Assembly: GCA_903919615.1 (NCBI GenBank)
Contig: CAIXIX010000434.1
Span: 1-56,140, forward strand
Length of the DNA: 56,140 nt
Reading direction: 5' to 3'
DNA from: an uncultured Chthonomonas sp.
GTDB taxonomy: Bacteria > Armatimonadota > Chthonomonadetes > Chthonomonadales > Chthonomonadaceae
Positions 32,806 through 41,788 of this stretch are shown one piece after another. The position numbers were made by a program, and so were the translations under genes. The notes under the pieces were generated by a model. The model was not told the origin of the DNA and searched no databases. It saw only the letters and a program-made list of their open reading frames with translations. Every line of letters begins with the position of its first letter. The stretch's first letter is position 1.

Positions 32806-34305
32806 TTACTTGCCTGATTTTTTTATTAGCTTGGCATCTGCGGGGAGGGCATAGGTGAAGGCCGATTGCGGTACTGGTTTATCAATTGTAACGTCTTCGA
32901 ACGTTTCTGAAAGAATGAGATCCTGATCTGGCACTTTCGCAGCTGCGCGCACGACGAGGTGTGTGCGAGGGTCGAAGAAGAGTACAAAGATAAGCCCACC
33001 TTGCATCGGGAATTCAAGTGCATCCCACACTTTTGAATCAACGGTGATGCCGCGGTGTACCGTGCCTTTGTATAGTATGCCAAGTATCTTAGGATCTTTG
33101 AAAGCGCGATCCTGCAAAAGGACAGACACGAGATAGCTGCCAGCCACCGGGTCAAAATCGTCCTGATCCAGTTTGATGTCCGATATGTTTGCTGGAGCTG
33201 GACCTTTTGTATATTCACTCGCCCTGAAATCGATCAACGACGTACCGTCTGTAACAACCGCAACAGGCGATCTCGTAAGACTCTTGAAAGCATATTTGTT
33301 CGGCTTTGACATGGCAAGCGCGAATCGAGCTGAATTATCTACTTTTTTTCCGTCTACGGTGCCGGTGACTCGAAATGTTGCCGTATGGCTGTAGGTCTGC
33401 ATATTGCTGTATGCCTGTGAAGCCTGTTTCATCAGTGCGACGACATCCGTCTTTGTTCCTGGTACTTGTCCCGCTACGAACGCAGCAAGTTGCGGGCGAA
33501 GTGTGTTGAGCACTGCATCGCCAGGCCGCTGTGGCGCCATGAAATGATCCACTTTAATTGCGTTGACAGGAGGTGTATATAAGAAGACTGCCGGATCGAC
33601 GGGCTTATTGAGTTTAGCGTCGCCAATCTGTTCTTCTATATCTACCGAAGAGTCGGCCGATTTCAGTTTCAGACTTGTACGTACAATCTGGTGCTCATCG
33701 TTAAAGTAGACGTTGTACGGCTCTTGCGTTGCACCAAGCAGAATATGTAGCGGAGTTAGCTTTCTGCCATTTTCATTGACAACTGGATCGATGGTTGCGG
33801 TTGACAGCGCTTTGCGAATGTCGCGGTCTGCTTGAGCATCCCCTTGCAGCATAAGTGCAATCAGATATCCTCCGATTGGTTCGAACGTAATGTCATCGAC
33901 AATATTGATTCCCTTAAAGTCTGTAGGCGCCCTTTTTTCGATGTACTGATTTCGATTGCTGTCGTAGTTTAGGAATGTCTTGCCGTTCGACACAGCCGCC
34001 GTTCCGGTGGGATTTGTAATGTCGTGATAGCAGAACCTGGCGTTCGATCTGTCTAAAGCAAGAACAAATTTGGATGTCGAGGCCGCAGTGCCATTCTCAG
34101 CCGATCGAGTTGTCTTCTCCGTAATTTCGGAGTAGAAAGTCGAGACTCCCAGGTAAACAGCGGTGGCTTGCTTTATCAGCGTAGCCACCTCAGGACGCAT
34201 TGTTTGCTGTGTGTGATCGTCTGGATTTGCATATGCTGTTGCGGCGGTCATGAAGAATGCCATGGCTGCTATTGTTTTCCGCCAACTCTGTTGCTTCCCT
34301 AACAT
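32806..34305 (-). CDS. Periplasmic DUF2092-like protein with two tandem domains
   Basis: 499 residues. A signal peptide (about 1-27, ending TAYAN) exports it. Two similar halves (about 35-245 and 275-495) each begin with a PEVATLIKQA or DVVALMKQASQAYSNMQTY helix. Each continues with YSHTATF/FYSEITEK-type strands and a GGYLIALMLQGD or GSYLVSVLLQDR motif, and ends with a P..F.Y.PP element. This is the LolA/LolB-like beta barrel fold of DUF2092, predicted to bind a lipid or lipoprotein. The internal duplication is clear. ATG 34305 has AGGAG 8 nt upstream; the longer frame from 34332 has none. Confidence 0.75.
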   Translation of the reverse strand: MLGKQQSWRKTIAAMAFFMTAATAYANPDDHTQQTMRPEVATLIKQATAVYLGVSTFYSEITEKTTRSAENGTAASTSKFVLALDRSNARFCYHDITNPTGTAAVSNGKTFLNYDSNRNQYIEKRAPTDFKGINIVDDITFEPIGGYLIALMLQGDAQADRDIRKALSTATIDPVVNENGRKLTPLHILLGATQEPYNVYFNDEHQIVRTSLKLKSADSSVDIEEQIGDAKLNKPVDPAVFLYTPPVNAIKVDHFMAPQRPGDAVLNTLRPQLAAFVAGQVPGTKTDVVALMKQASQAYSNMQTYSHTATFRVTGTVDGKKVDNSARFALAMSKPNKYAFKSLTRSPVAVVTDGTSLIDFRASEYTKGPAPANISDIKLDQDDFDPVAGSYLVSVLLQDRAFKDPKILGILYKGTVHRGITVDSKVWDALEFPMQGGLIFVLFFDPRTHLVVRAAAKVPDQDLILSETFEDVTIDKPVPQSAFTYALPADAKLIKKSGK

Positions 34306-34395
34306 GCGCGGTCTCCTGCTACGCTCAGACATTTGATAACTTAAAGATTGACAATGCCGAGCGCAGCTAACGCTGCGCTCGGCATTGAGGAGGAT

Positions 34396-34617
34396 TCAGG
34401 TGTGATCGATATCCATTGCTGACACTCTGCGTTCGAACTTTGCCAGTTCCTCTGTCAGCAACCCATGCATTATCGAATCTGTATCGCGCGTTTCGGCAAG
34501 GGCGGTGTAGAGCAGCTCATATCCTTCGATCATGCAGCCTTCGAGTGCGAATTTGCGCGCGCGCGCTCCGATTTTAAACGCTCGCATCTCCTGAGTCGTC
34601 AGATTGGGTTGGGACAT
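34396..34617 (-). CDS. Small helical hypothetical protein
   Basis: 73 residues (MSQPNLTTQEMRAFKIGAR...), mostly amphipathic helix, no signal peptide, no family I recognise. Its ATG lies 44 nt inside the end of the large glycosidase-like gene, so it is probably translated by coupling. A second in-frame ATG lies two codons upstream (34623). It separates that gene from the DUF2092 gene. Confidence 0.5.
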   Translation of the reverse strand: MSQPNLTTQEMRAFKIGARARKFALEGCMIEGYELLYTALAETRDTDSIMHGLLTEELAKFERRVSAMDIDHT

Positions 34618-37600
34618 TTTCATTAGTAGTTTCCGAAGGATGGATCCACAGGTAACTATCGTTTTCGGTAGATCTATGTTCTAGAATATCCGAAACTGAC
34701 GACTTAATCTCTTCCACGATAGCGTGGTCGATAGGTTGTGTTTCTCCAGCATCTGCAGCTATTTCGGGTGATCCCGGTATTATTGCATCCGAAGCAGTTC
34801 GTCTGCCCCGCCCGCGACCGCCGCGTCTGCGTCTGCGTCTGCCGCCTGCAACGATTTCTCCGGTACCATCCGCATCGGCGTCTCTATAGTTATCGAAGAT
34901 AAATTCCACGGGCTCGGTTGGAAGTGCATCGAAGTCGACGTCTTGCAGCGACGAGATGTCCATGTTAAGGACGGCTTCTAGCGTTTCGAGATCCGAGTTT
35001 CGTGGAAGCTGCGGCTGCGGCTCCTTACGAATTTCCGGCACTCGGGCTGGAGGTGGCTCCGGGTTTGGCCTGCCAGGAGCTGGTGGCGCCACATTTGGAA
35101 GGCCGATCATGATAAATCGGTCTGCTGAACCGACGCAGAAACTTCTTGTTTCCCCACTGCGAAGGAAGAAGCGATGCTCTCTAATTTCATCCGCAATATG
35201 GCGGCTATCGTTTACATCGTAGAGGCCTGTGGCATCAGGAAGCCGAAGCAGGCGATGCCCCTCTTTTACTGCGTGAATGGTAACATAGCCGTTGCCAATA
35301 TCTATGATATCGTCGCCCTGCGGAGTCCATACATGTACGCCCGCATACCTGCAGATGCCTCTCAGCAAGTCGACGGACACGTAAGGATCGCCTACGAAAA
35401 CGGACTTCCAGTCCCCACAGTTCTTAACCGCGATTGAGGGCAACCCTGATCCCTGATACTCGGCAAGTGTTGTAGAATCCGGATCATCTACATAGAATGA
35501 CGGGTTCAGGCGTTCTCGAACTCCGACTTCTCTTCCCGATAGTCTGTCCGTTAGAACGTGATGGGTATCGACGATTCTGGATCCGATTTCAGAGTGCCAC
35601 TCTTGCTGTCGAAGCGCTATCCCGATGGTGCTCGTGGCGGTCTCTTCCATTGCTCCGCCAATCGATGGTCGTTCTTCGCAGCTGCCTGGGGCATAAATCC
35701 AGGCCAGGGTCTTGCCTGAGTTCTGCAGCTTCTCCTTAACGGCGGCTTGCAGTTCCGTATTCAAGCGATAAGGCGTCATAAATAGATACAGCTTCGCCTC
35801 GACGGGAAACGTATCGGACAGAATATCGCTTTGAAGGTAGACACCAAATGAGACGCCAGCTCGCTGCAGAGAGTCTCTAAGGCCCGATGTTAGTCGGCGC
35901 AGGAATTGCTCGTTCTTTTGCACGTGCAGGAGGCTTCGCTCATCGATTAGTGCGACGACATCCGGAATTCGCGAGTGCTTTCGTCTGTCGAGCTGCGCCT
36001 TATATCGAGATACAAAGACCGCGATCTGGCTCCAGATTGTTTCATCGTCGAGCCATCCTTCTCCCCAAAGGTCCATGAAACCAATGCCCGTAGCATGGGC
36101 GACCGTTCTACCTAGTGCACGCTGCTGAGCCTGCTCAGTATCTCGGCGGTCGAGGAGGCGAATGTTGAAGTCTTCCGGATCCTGTGCTTCTGGCGCAAGA
36201 AATGTCTTAGTATCGTCTTCCGACAGCCATAGTTTGCCATGGAGCAGAGGAGAATCGATAGGAGCTGGGATCGATGCTGCTCCGCCAGGCGTTCTATCAC
36301 GATACGATGGCGGACCACAAATAATGTCGATGGCCTTGGATTTCTCCAGGAGGCCAAGTGCCAGGTGTCCGCTAAAGGTATGCCCAAATTCAAACGTGTA
36401 ACCGTAGCAAACGGAGACCAGTGCGTTGTGTGACGCCGCAATTTTAACCGACGTGGCGAGGTCGATAAGCCTTTTGGCAGTTATCTCCGAGGTGTACTCG
36501 TGGAAGTCGATGATCGCACGTTCACGCCTGGGTTCATAAAAGGATCGGTTTTCATTTGTGCGAGGGGACTGAGCAGGTATTTCAACGGAGCCAAACTGAG
36601 CATCTCCATCGTACCATGCGGCTCGCAATAGAACAATATTGTTTCGGTATTTCGACTTCAGCCATTCTCGGAAGCCATCTCGGTTTGCAATGCAGCGATC
36701 GTAACCCAGAGACTGAGGATGGAACCATTCGCCGCGCTCAAGGTGGTAGCCTGCGATGCGACTGGTATAGGCGCCTTCGTTCGTTTGTGTAAGGAAGGCA
36801 ATCAGTTTTTCTACGGATCTCTGGGCTTCTGTCCAGAAGATTTCGCTGGCAACTGACGGATCACCGGATGAGCCATCGGCATAGGTAGCGACTTCGCTTG
36901 GGTTTGCACGTTTCCAACCTCGAGCCGGTACGAAGACGACACGAGGAATAACGTATCCGTCTGGATCGGAATTGAGGATCGCCGATATTCGCTCAGCGGC
37001 GACCTCAAAAGCAAGCGAGTTATCGGGGGCAGGGCAGGGAAGCTCAACGAGCGTTGAGTGGATGTGAACACCTGCCGCTGCTGCCGCCCGAATTTCCGCC
37101 AGGGGTTTGGCCCGATTCTCCGTATCATCCATATTTCCGAAGAAGAGGATTGGAGCAAATCCCGAGCCATGGATATGTATTTCGGGCATGCCGTTTCGGA
37201 GGACAATGTGTGCGCCAACGGTAAGGTCAAGGTCCAACGGAGGGTGATACTCCGTTTCGACCGGCAATAAATCCACTTCTGGGATCTCGACCTCTACCTG
37301 GCGGGCAGTAGATCTCTTACTTCTGCGCCGCCGGGCTCTACCTAGAGCAAGCTCACCCGTTTCAGGATCACGTCCATCCTCGTCAACGGAAATATCCTCG
37401 TCTGGCGCTGTCGTCTCATCAACGCCAGGGATGCCAATTGGCGCCACAGGCTGCACACCGGGGATTGGCGAAGATTCGCCGCGGCGACCTCGCGTTCCGC
37501 GTCGTCTGCGTCCCTGGCGTTCCACGAGTTCCGATGGGGCATCTGGAGCGATTGCCTTCGAGCTTTCGGTTTCTTCGCGTGTGATCTCCGCATCTGGTGC

Positions 37601-38251
37601 AGGAATTACAACTGGCAGAATTTGCCCGGACGCGGGACGCGGCCTTGAGCGGCGAGATCTTGACCCGCGCCCGACTGGCGTCGGCGCAGACGCTGGATCT
37701 AAAACAGTGGGCGACTCCTGATCTGGAGTAACAAGATCCTGTTCGGAAACAGCTTCAGTCTGAGGCGCTTCGGTTGGTTTCGACCGGACGGGGCGAGCGC
37801 GGCGGCGTGAGGCTACTGTGCGCAGTTCCTCGGCAGGAGGCGGAGTGGATTCGGGCTCTGCAGGTGGCGTCTCAGCTGGTTCGTCGGCCTTCTTCGCTCC
37901 GCGCAGCCTGCGAGATCGAGATGGCGCTGCGATCTTCTGTAATTCAGTCCCGAGAGGCTCTGGCGAGGCAATATGCTCACCTGTCGCGGGTTCCCGCGCG
38001 GAGTCTTCAGCCAAAGCAGGCGGCGCTTTAGGCTTTCTGCGCGAAACTGGGGGACGCACAGGCGTGACGGATTCTGCTGCGGGAGGTGTAGGCTCTGATG
38101 CAGCGGCTGTCCCCGTCTGCCGAGAGCGTTGTCGTCGCCTCGGCGCGACAGGCGGCGCATCTGTGCCAGACGTCGTCTGCGCTGCGCTCGATGCCGCGTC
38201 CCCTTGTTCCAGAGGGGGCGTCGAGCCTGGCGTCAGTTCGTCGAAGCTCAT
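34574..38251 (-). CDS. Glycoside-hydrolase-like (GH42/GH-A type) core with RNase-E-like disordered arms
   Basis: 1225 residues, no signal peptide. Residues 1-325 are disordered, rich in Pro/Glu/Ala with Arg clusters (APRRRQRSRQ, GRGSRSRRSRPRP, ERQGRRRRGTRGRRGE, RARRRRSKRS). From about 350 to 1000 is a TIM-barrel-like region resembling beta-galactosidase GH42-type proteins. It contains SGFAPILFFGNMD, a GYHLERGEWFH segment with candidate acid Glu (505 or 508), and KLWLSEDDTK with candidate nucleophile Glu678. The C-terminal arm has GGRRRRRRGGRGRGRR (about 1135-1150). Such arms normally bind RNA or membranes in RNase E. ATG 38251 has AGGAG 8 nt upstream; the frame to 38341 runs through the upstream hairpin and is unlikely. 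Catalysis and substrate are not proven. Confidence 0.6.
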   Translation of the reverse strand: MSFDELTPGSTPPLEQGDAASSAAQTTSGTDAPPVAPRRRQRSRQTGTAAASEPTPPAAESVTPVRPPVSRRKPKAPPALAEDSAREPATGEHIASPEPLGTELQKIAAPSRSRRLRGAKKADEPAETPPAEPESTPPPAEELRTVASRRRARPVRSKPTEAPQTEAVSEQDLVTPDQESPTVLDPASAPTPVGRGSRSRRSRPRPASGQILPVVIPAPDAEITREETESSKAIAPDAPSELVERQGRRRRGTRGRRGESSPIPGVQPVAPIGIPGVDETTAPDEDISVDEDGRDPETGELALGRARRRRSKRSTARQVEVEIPEVDLLPVETEYHPPLDLDLTVGAHIVLRNGMPEIHIHGSGFAPILFFGNMDDTENRAKPLAEIRAAAAAGVHIHSTLVELPCPAPDNSLAFEVAAERISAILNSDPDGYVIPRVVFVPARGWKRANPSEVATYADGSSGDPSVASEIFWTEAQRSVEKLIAFLTQTNEGAYTSRIAGYHLERGEWFHPQSLGYDRCIANRDGFREWLKSKYRNNIVLLRAAWYDGDAQFGSVEIPAQSPRTNENRSFYEPRRERAIIDFHEYTSEITAKRLIDLATSVKIAASHNALVSVCYGYTFEFGHTFSGHLALGLLEKSKAIDIICGPPSYRDRTPGGAASIPAPIDSPLLHGKLWLSEDDTKTFLAPEAQDPEDFNIRLLDRRDTEQAQQRALGRTVAHATGIGFMDLWGEGWLDDETIWSQIAVFVSRYKAQLDRRKHSRIPDVVALIDERSLLHVQKNEQFLRRLTSGLRDSLQRAGVSFGVYLQSDILSDTFPVEAKLYLFMTPYRLNTELQAAVKEKLQNSGKTLAWIYAPGSCEERPSIGGAMEETATSTIGIALRQQEWHSEIGSRIVDTHHVLTDRLSGREVGVRERLNPSFYVDDPDSTTLAEYQGSGLPSIAVKNCGDWKSVFVGDPYVSVDLLRGICRYAGVHVWTPQGDDIIDIGNGYVTIHAVKEGHRLLRLPDATGLYDVNDSRHIADEIREHRFFLRSGETRSFCVGSADRFIMIGLPNVAPPAPGRPNPEPPPARVPEIRKEPQPQLPRNSDLETLEAVLNMDISSLQDVDFDALPTEPVEFIFDNYRDADADGTGEIVAGGRRRRRRGGRGRGRRTASDAIIPGSPEIAADAGETQPIDHAIVEEIKSSVSDILEHRSTENDSYLWIHPSETTNENVPTQSDDSGDASV

Positions 38252-38295
38252 TCGATGGTCTCCTGGTTTTAAATCATCAAACTCTAAGTGTAAGA

Positions 38296-38351
38296 ATACT
38301 GAGATGTGTCTGTCGGAAACAGATACCGACAATTTAGCCACATCTCAGTAT
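38296..38351 (-). promoter_or_regulatory. Long two-tier hairpin in the leader of the glycosidase-like gene
   Basis: Perfect 13-bp arms ATACTGAGATGTG (38296-38308) and CACATCTCAGTAT (38339-38351) enclose a 6-bp pair TGTCGG (38311-38316)/CCGACA (38326-38331). It lies between fabF and the next gene and 45 nt before that gene's ATG. There is no U run, so it is not a classical terminator. It could be an operator pair or a structured leader. Confidence 0.55.
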
Positions 38352-38471
38352 ACTCTATTGGTGTTTTCATCAGGCTAGCAATAATCTGGCGGAGCCAGAG
38401 CCAACAGAAACTGCTCCTCAGTAACCAACCATTTGACTCTCTCGCATGCTCGGAGCTAATCTGTTGTTTTG

Positions 38472-39740
38472 TTAGAGGATCACTTTCTTTAAAACAAGCG
38501 TGGCGTTGTGGCCCCCGAAGCCGAACGAGTTCGACATTGCGATCTGCAAATCAACCTTACGCGCGTAGTTTGGCACGCAATCAAGATCACATTCAGGATC
38601 GGCATTCCTCATGTTAATCGTAGGGAGCGCAACACCTTCATGAAGCATCATTGCGGTTAGAATGCACTCGACTGAGCCTGCGGCGCCAATGAGATGGCCC
38701 GTCATCGATTTCGTGGAGCTAACCGGGATTTTGTAGGCATGTTCGCCAAAAACGGATTTGACCGCCTTGGTTTCGCACTTATCTCCCACTTCCGTAGAGG
38801 TTCCATGTGCGTTTACATAGTCTACATCTTCGGCATTTATACCGGCGCTTTTTAGTGCCGCTCGCATCGCCCGTGCAGCGCCTTGACCATTTGGCTCTGG
38901 CGACGTAATATGGTATGCATCGGCCGCCATACCGTAGCCGATAACTTCCGCGTAGATTTTGGCTCCACGTGCGGTTGCAGCCTCGAGAGTCTCGAGCACA
39001 ACGATACCGCTGCCCTCAGCCATAACAAACCCATCGCGGTCGATATCGTATGGCCGGCTCGCGCCTTCAGGGTCATCATTTCTCTGCGAAAGAGCCCTTG
39101 CCTGGGAGAAACCAGCGACAGCGAGCGGAGTGATGCTTGCTTCGGCGCCGCCTGCGATCATTGCATCGGCTGCACCTCGTCTGATTAGTTCGTAGGCATC
39201 CCCAATGCAGTTAGCCCCGGTTGCGCACGCCGTAACGATACAGGAGTTGGGACCGCGGGCTCCCAGCATAATTGACACAAGCCCAGCGCCCATGTCGCTG
39301 ATGATTCCAGGGATAAGAAACGGAGAAACGCGTCCCGGTCCCTTCTCCAGCATTACCTTATGCTGCTCTTCGATGGTGCTGAGGCCACCGATACCGGATC
39401 CAATGACGACTCCAACGCGATCCGTGTTGGAGTCGTCAATGACAAGGCCAGAGTCCTTGACTGCCATATAGGCAGAGGCAACCGCGTACTGAATATACTT
39501 ATCCATTCGCCTGGCCTCTTTTTTATCGAGGTAAGGCTCGGCGGTCCAGTCCTTGATTTCTCCGGCAATACGCGTCGTGTAGTTGGATGTGTCGAACTTC
39601 GTGATGTGCGACACACCTGAGCGGCCCGCCAGACATGCGTCCCAGAGCGAAGAGGCAGTGTTGCCAAGCGCCGATACAGCGCCGACTCCGGTTATGACGA
39701 CCCGCCGGGAGTCAGTTCCGTACGTGTTAGTTTCGCTCAT
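38472..39740 (-). CDS. fabF: 3-oxoacyl-ACP synthase II
   Basis: 422 residues; elongates acyl-ACP with malonyl-ACP in type II fatty acid synthesis. The Cys-His-His triad is in TACATGANCIGDAYE, NAHGTSTEVGD and MTGHLIGAAGSVE; GGAEASITPLAVAGFSQARA and the C-terminal SNSFGFGGHNA are canonical. ATG with GAGG about 10 nt upstream. It is the last fab gene of the block, 12 nt after acpP. Confidence 0.96.
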   Translation of the reverse strand: MSETNTYGTDSRRVVITGVGAVSALGNTASSLWDACLAGRSGVSHITKFDTSNYTTRIAGEIKDWTAEPYLDKKEARRMDKYIQYAVASAYMAVKDSGLVIDDSNTDRVGVVIGSGIGGLSTIEEQHKVMLEKGPGRVSPFLIPGIISDMGAGLVSIMLGARGPNSCIVTACATGANCIGDAYELIRRGAADAMIAGGAEASITPLAVAGFSQARALSQRNDDPEGASRPYDIDRDGFVMAEGSGIVVLETLEAATARGAKIYAEVIGYGMAADAYHITSPEPNGQGAARAMRAALKSAGINAEDVDYVNAHGTSTEVGDKCETKAVKSVFGEHAYKIPVSSTKSMTGHLIGAAGSVECILTAMMLHEGVALPTINMRNADPECDLDCVPNYARKVDLQIAMSNSFGFGGHNATLVLKKVIL

Positions 39741-39752
39741 TAGGGGTCGACC

Positions 39753-39989
39753 TCAGGCCTTTGCCTTCTCTTCAACGTATAAAATTATCTGCTTGACCGT
39801 GGTGATCTTCTCGGCATCTTCATCCGGGATTTCGACGTCAAACTCTTCTTCCAGGCCCATGATAATTTCGACAACGTCGAGTGAATCGGCGCCCAGGTCA
39901 TCTACGATCGATGCCGCTTCGGTAACTTCGTCCTCGCTAACGTCTAACTGCTCGACGAGTACTTTCTTTACACGCTCAAATGTGTTCAT
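39753..39989 (-). CDS. acpP: Acyl carrier protein
   Basis: 78 residues, acidic. Carries acyl chains on a phosphopantetheine attached to the Ser of the [13 protein letters not shown] motif. The start [15 protein letters not shown] was set at ATG 39989 (AGGAG about 10 nt upstream), matching family length; a longer frame adds 19 unrelated residues. It sits between fabG and fabF. Confidence 0.96.
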   Translation of the reverse strand: MNTFERVKKVLVEQLDVSEDEVTEAASIVDDLGADSLDVVEIIMGLEEEFDVEIPDEDAEKITTVKQIILYVEEKAKA

Positions 39990-40080
39990 CAGAGGGTTGC
40001 TCCTTGTTGTTCTATCGGTTTCGATATTTTGCCTTTTGGGTGTCAATTCCCTTCGGACATTTCATAAAAGACCAGAATTA

Positions 40081-40824
40081 CTACATAAACAGTCCGCCAT
40101 CGACGGTGATTACCTCTCCCGATATGTAGCTGGCGGCGTTCGAGCAGAGGAATGCTACAACGGTTGCGATATCTTGCGGCGCGCCGAATCTCGCGAGCGG
40201 AATCTGTTTCCGGAGAACTTCGCGAGCATCATCCTTAAGTACGTCCGTCATATCGGTTTCTATGAATCCCGGGGCAACAGCATTAACCCGAATGTTACGA
40301 GATCCAAATTCCTTCGCTGCGGACTTAGTGAGACCAACCAGACCTGCCTTTGAGGCGCTGTAGTTCAGTTGCCCCGCCTGGCCAACCTTGCCAATAACCG
40401 AGCCAATGTTTATGATGACACCGGACCGCTTCTTTATCATCAGTGGCGCAATTGTTTTCAGGCAGATAAATGCGCCTTTCAGGTTTGTGTCCAATACCGC
40501 ATCCCAGTCGGCCAGTGTCATGCGGAGCATTAACTTGTCGCGGGTTATGCCAGCATTATTTACTAGGATATCAACTGTGCCGAACGATTCGATCGTGGCT
40601 GCGAGCATTGCCTCCACCTGAACAGGGTCGGCTACACTTGCTCGAAAGCTGATAGCTTTGCCGCCTGCAGCTAAAATGCTATCCACAACCTCTTGAGCCG
40701 CAGCCTGACTTGAGGAGTAGTTAACGACCACGGATGCGCCTTCTGCGGCAAGTTCACGCGAAATTGCTGCACCAATTCCACGACTTCCGCCAGTTACTAT
40801 AGCGACTTGACCATTAAGTTTCAA
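40081..40824 (-). CDS. fabG: 3-oxoacyl-ACP reductase
   Basis: 247 residues, short-chain dehydrogenase. NADPH-dependent reduction of 3-oxoacyl-ACP. TGGSRGIGAAI binds the cofactor; NNAG, Ser in INIGSVIGKVG, and YSASK form the catalytic Ser-Tyr-Lys set; PGFIETDMT and SGEVITVDGG are conserved. The start is a TTG (40822-40824) overlapping the fabD TGA stop in a TTGA overlap, so it is translationally coupled. Confidence 0.95.
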   Translation of the reverse strand: MKLNGQVAIVTGGSRGIGAAISRELAAEGASVVVNYSSSQAAAQEVVDSILAAGGKAISFRASVADPVQVEAMLAATIESFGTVDILVNNAGITRDKLMLRMTLADWDAVLDTNLKGAFICLKTIAPLMIKKRSGVIINIGSVIGKVGQAGQLNYSASKAGLVGLTKSAAKEFGSRNIRVNAVAPGFIETDMTDVLKDDAREVLRKQIPLARFGAPQDIATVVAFLCSNAASYISGEVITVDGGLFM

Positions 40825-41780
40825 TCTGTTTCATCCTTAAACAGCTCCAGCGCCGCTTGAAGCGTGGTTCCGTCTACTACTGGTGCTGTCGTAACGCTCT
40901 TGTCGATCCGTTTCATCAGGCCGCACAGTACATCACCGGAACCAAATTCGAGCATCACATTAATGCCATCCTGAACGAGAAGCTGCATCGACTCTTCCCA
41001 TCGTACTGCACCGCTAACCTGCATTGTGAGGCCCGCAGTTACATCTCCTGGCGTATGGATATAGCGTGCGTCGACGTTGGCAACCAATGGAAATGTCGGC
41101 TTTCGGAATGGAGTTGTTGAAAGCGACGCGAATAACGCATCTCCAGCGTTAACCATTAAAGGGGAATGAAATGCACCAGAAACAGCAAGAGGCATTACGC
41201 GTTTTGCGCCAGATTCTTTCGCGAGTTCTCCGGCTCTTTCAACGGCTGCGGGCTCGCCGGAAATTACGACCTGACCGCCGCCATTATAGTTGGCCACGGC
41301 TACCAATCCTTTGCCTTCGGCACGGGCTTCGACACATGCTGCCCGTGCCTTTTCCGCATCCAGTCCAAGGATTGCCGCCATAGTGCCCGGGGTTTGCAAG
41401 CCAGCATCGCGCATCAGCTCGCCTCTCTTGCGGACCAACTTCAGACCATCCTCGAATGCCAGAGAGCCTGCGGCAACGAGTGCAGCATATTCACCAACGC
41501 TGTGCCCGGCAACCGCAACGGGCGTAATGTCGGAAACGGATTGCCATGTCCTAAGAGCTGCGACTGAGGCAGTGAACAGCGCCACCTGAGCGTTTTCTGT
41601 AAGTTTTAATGTCTCCTCAGGTCCCTCAAAACAGAGGGCCGCGAGATCGAAACCTAGAATAGCATTGGCGCTAGCGAACGTTTCCATTGCAATATCAAAC
41701 TCTTCGCAAAGCAACCGCCCCATGCCGACTTTTTGCGAGCCCTGCCCAGGAAATAAAAATGCGGGTTTACGTACCATCAT
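40821..41780 (-). CDS. fabD: Malonyl-CoA:ACP transacylase
   Basis: 319 residues; loads malonyl groups on ACP. FLFPGQGSQKVGMG, the nucleophile Ser in GHSVGEYAALVAAG, and the His of GAFHSPLM are intact. ATG 41780 was chosen with AGGA 6 nt upstream; the longer frame from 41801 would overlap the fabH stop. Its end overlaps the fabG start. Confidence 0.95.
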   Translation of the reverse strand: MMVRKPAFLFPGQGSQKVGMGRLLCEEFDIAMETFASANAILGFDLAALCFEGPEETLKLTENAQVALFTASVAALRTWQSVSDITPVAVAGHSVGEYAALVAAGSLAFEDGLKLVRKRGELMRDAGLQTPGTMAAILGLDAEKARAACVEARAEGKGLVAVANYNGGGQVVISGEPAAVERAGELAKESGAKRVMPLAVSGAFHSPLMVNAGDALFASLSTTPFRKPTFPLVANVDARYIHTPGDVTAGLTMQVSGAVRWEESMQLLVQDGINVMLEFGSGDVLCGLMKRIDKSVTTAPVVDGTTLQAALELFKDETD

Positions 41781-41788
41781 TGGCCGTC

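Noticed and set aside
39583-40353. Plus-strand open frame (256 codons) opposite acpP and fabG
   Set aside because: Serine-rich frame spanning several conserved genes on the other strand; no domain.
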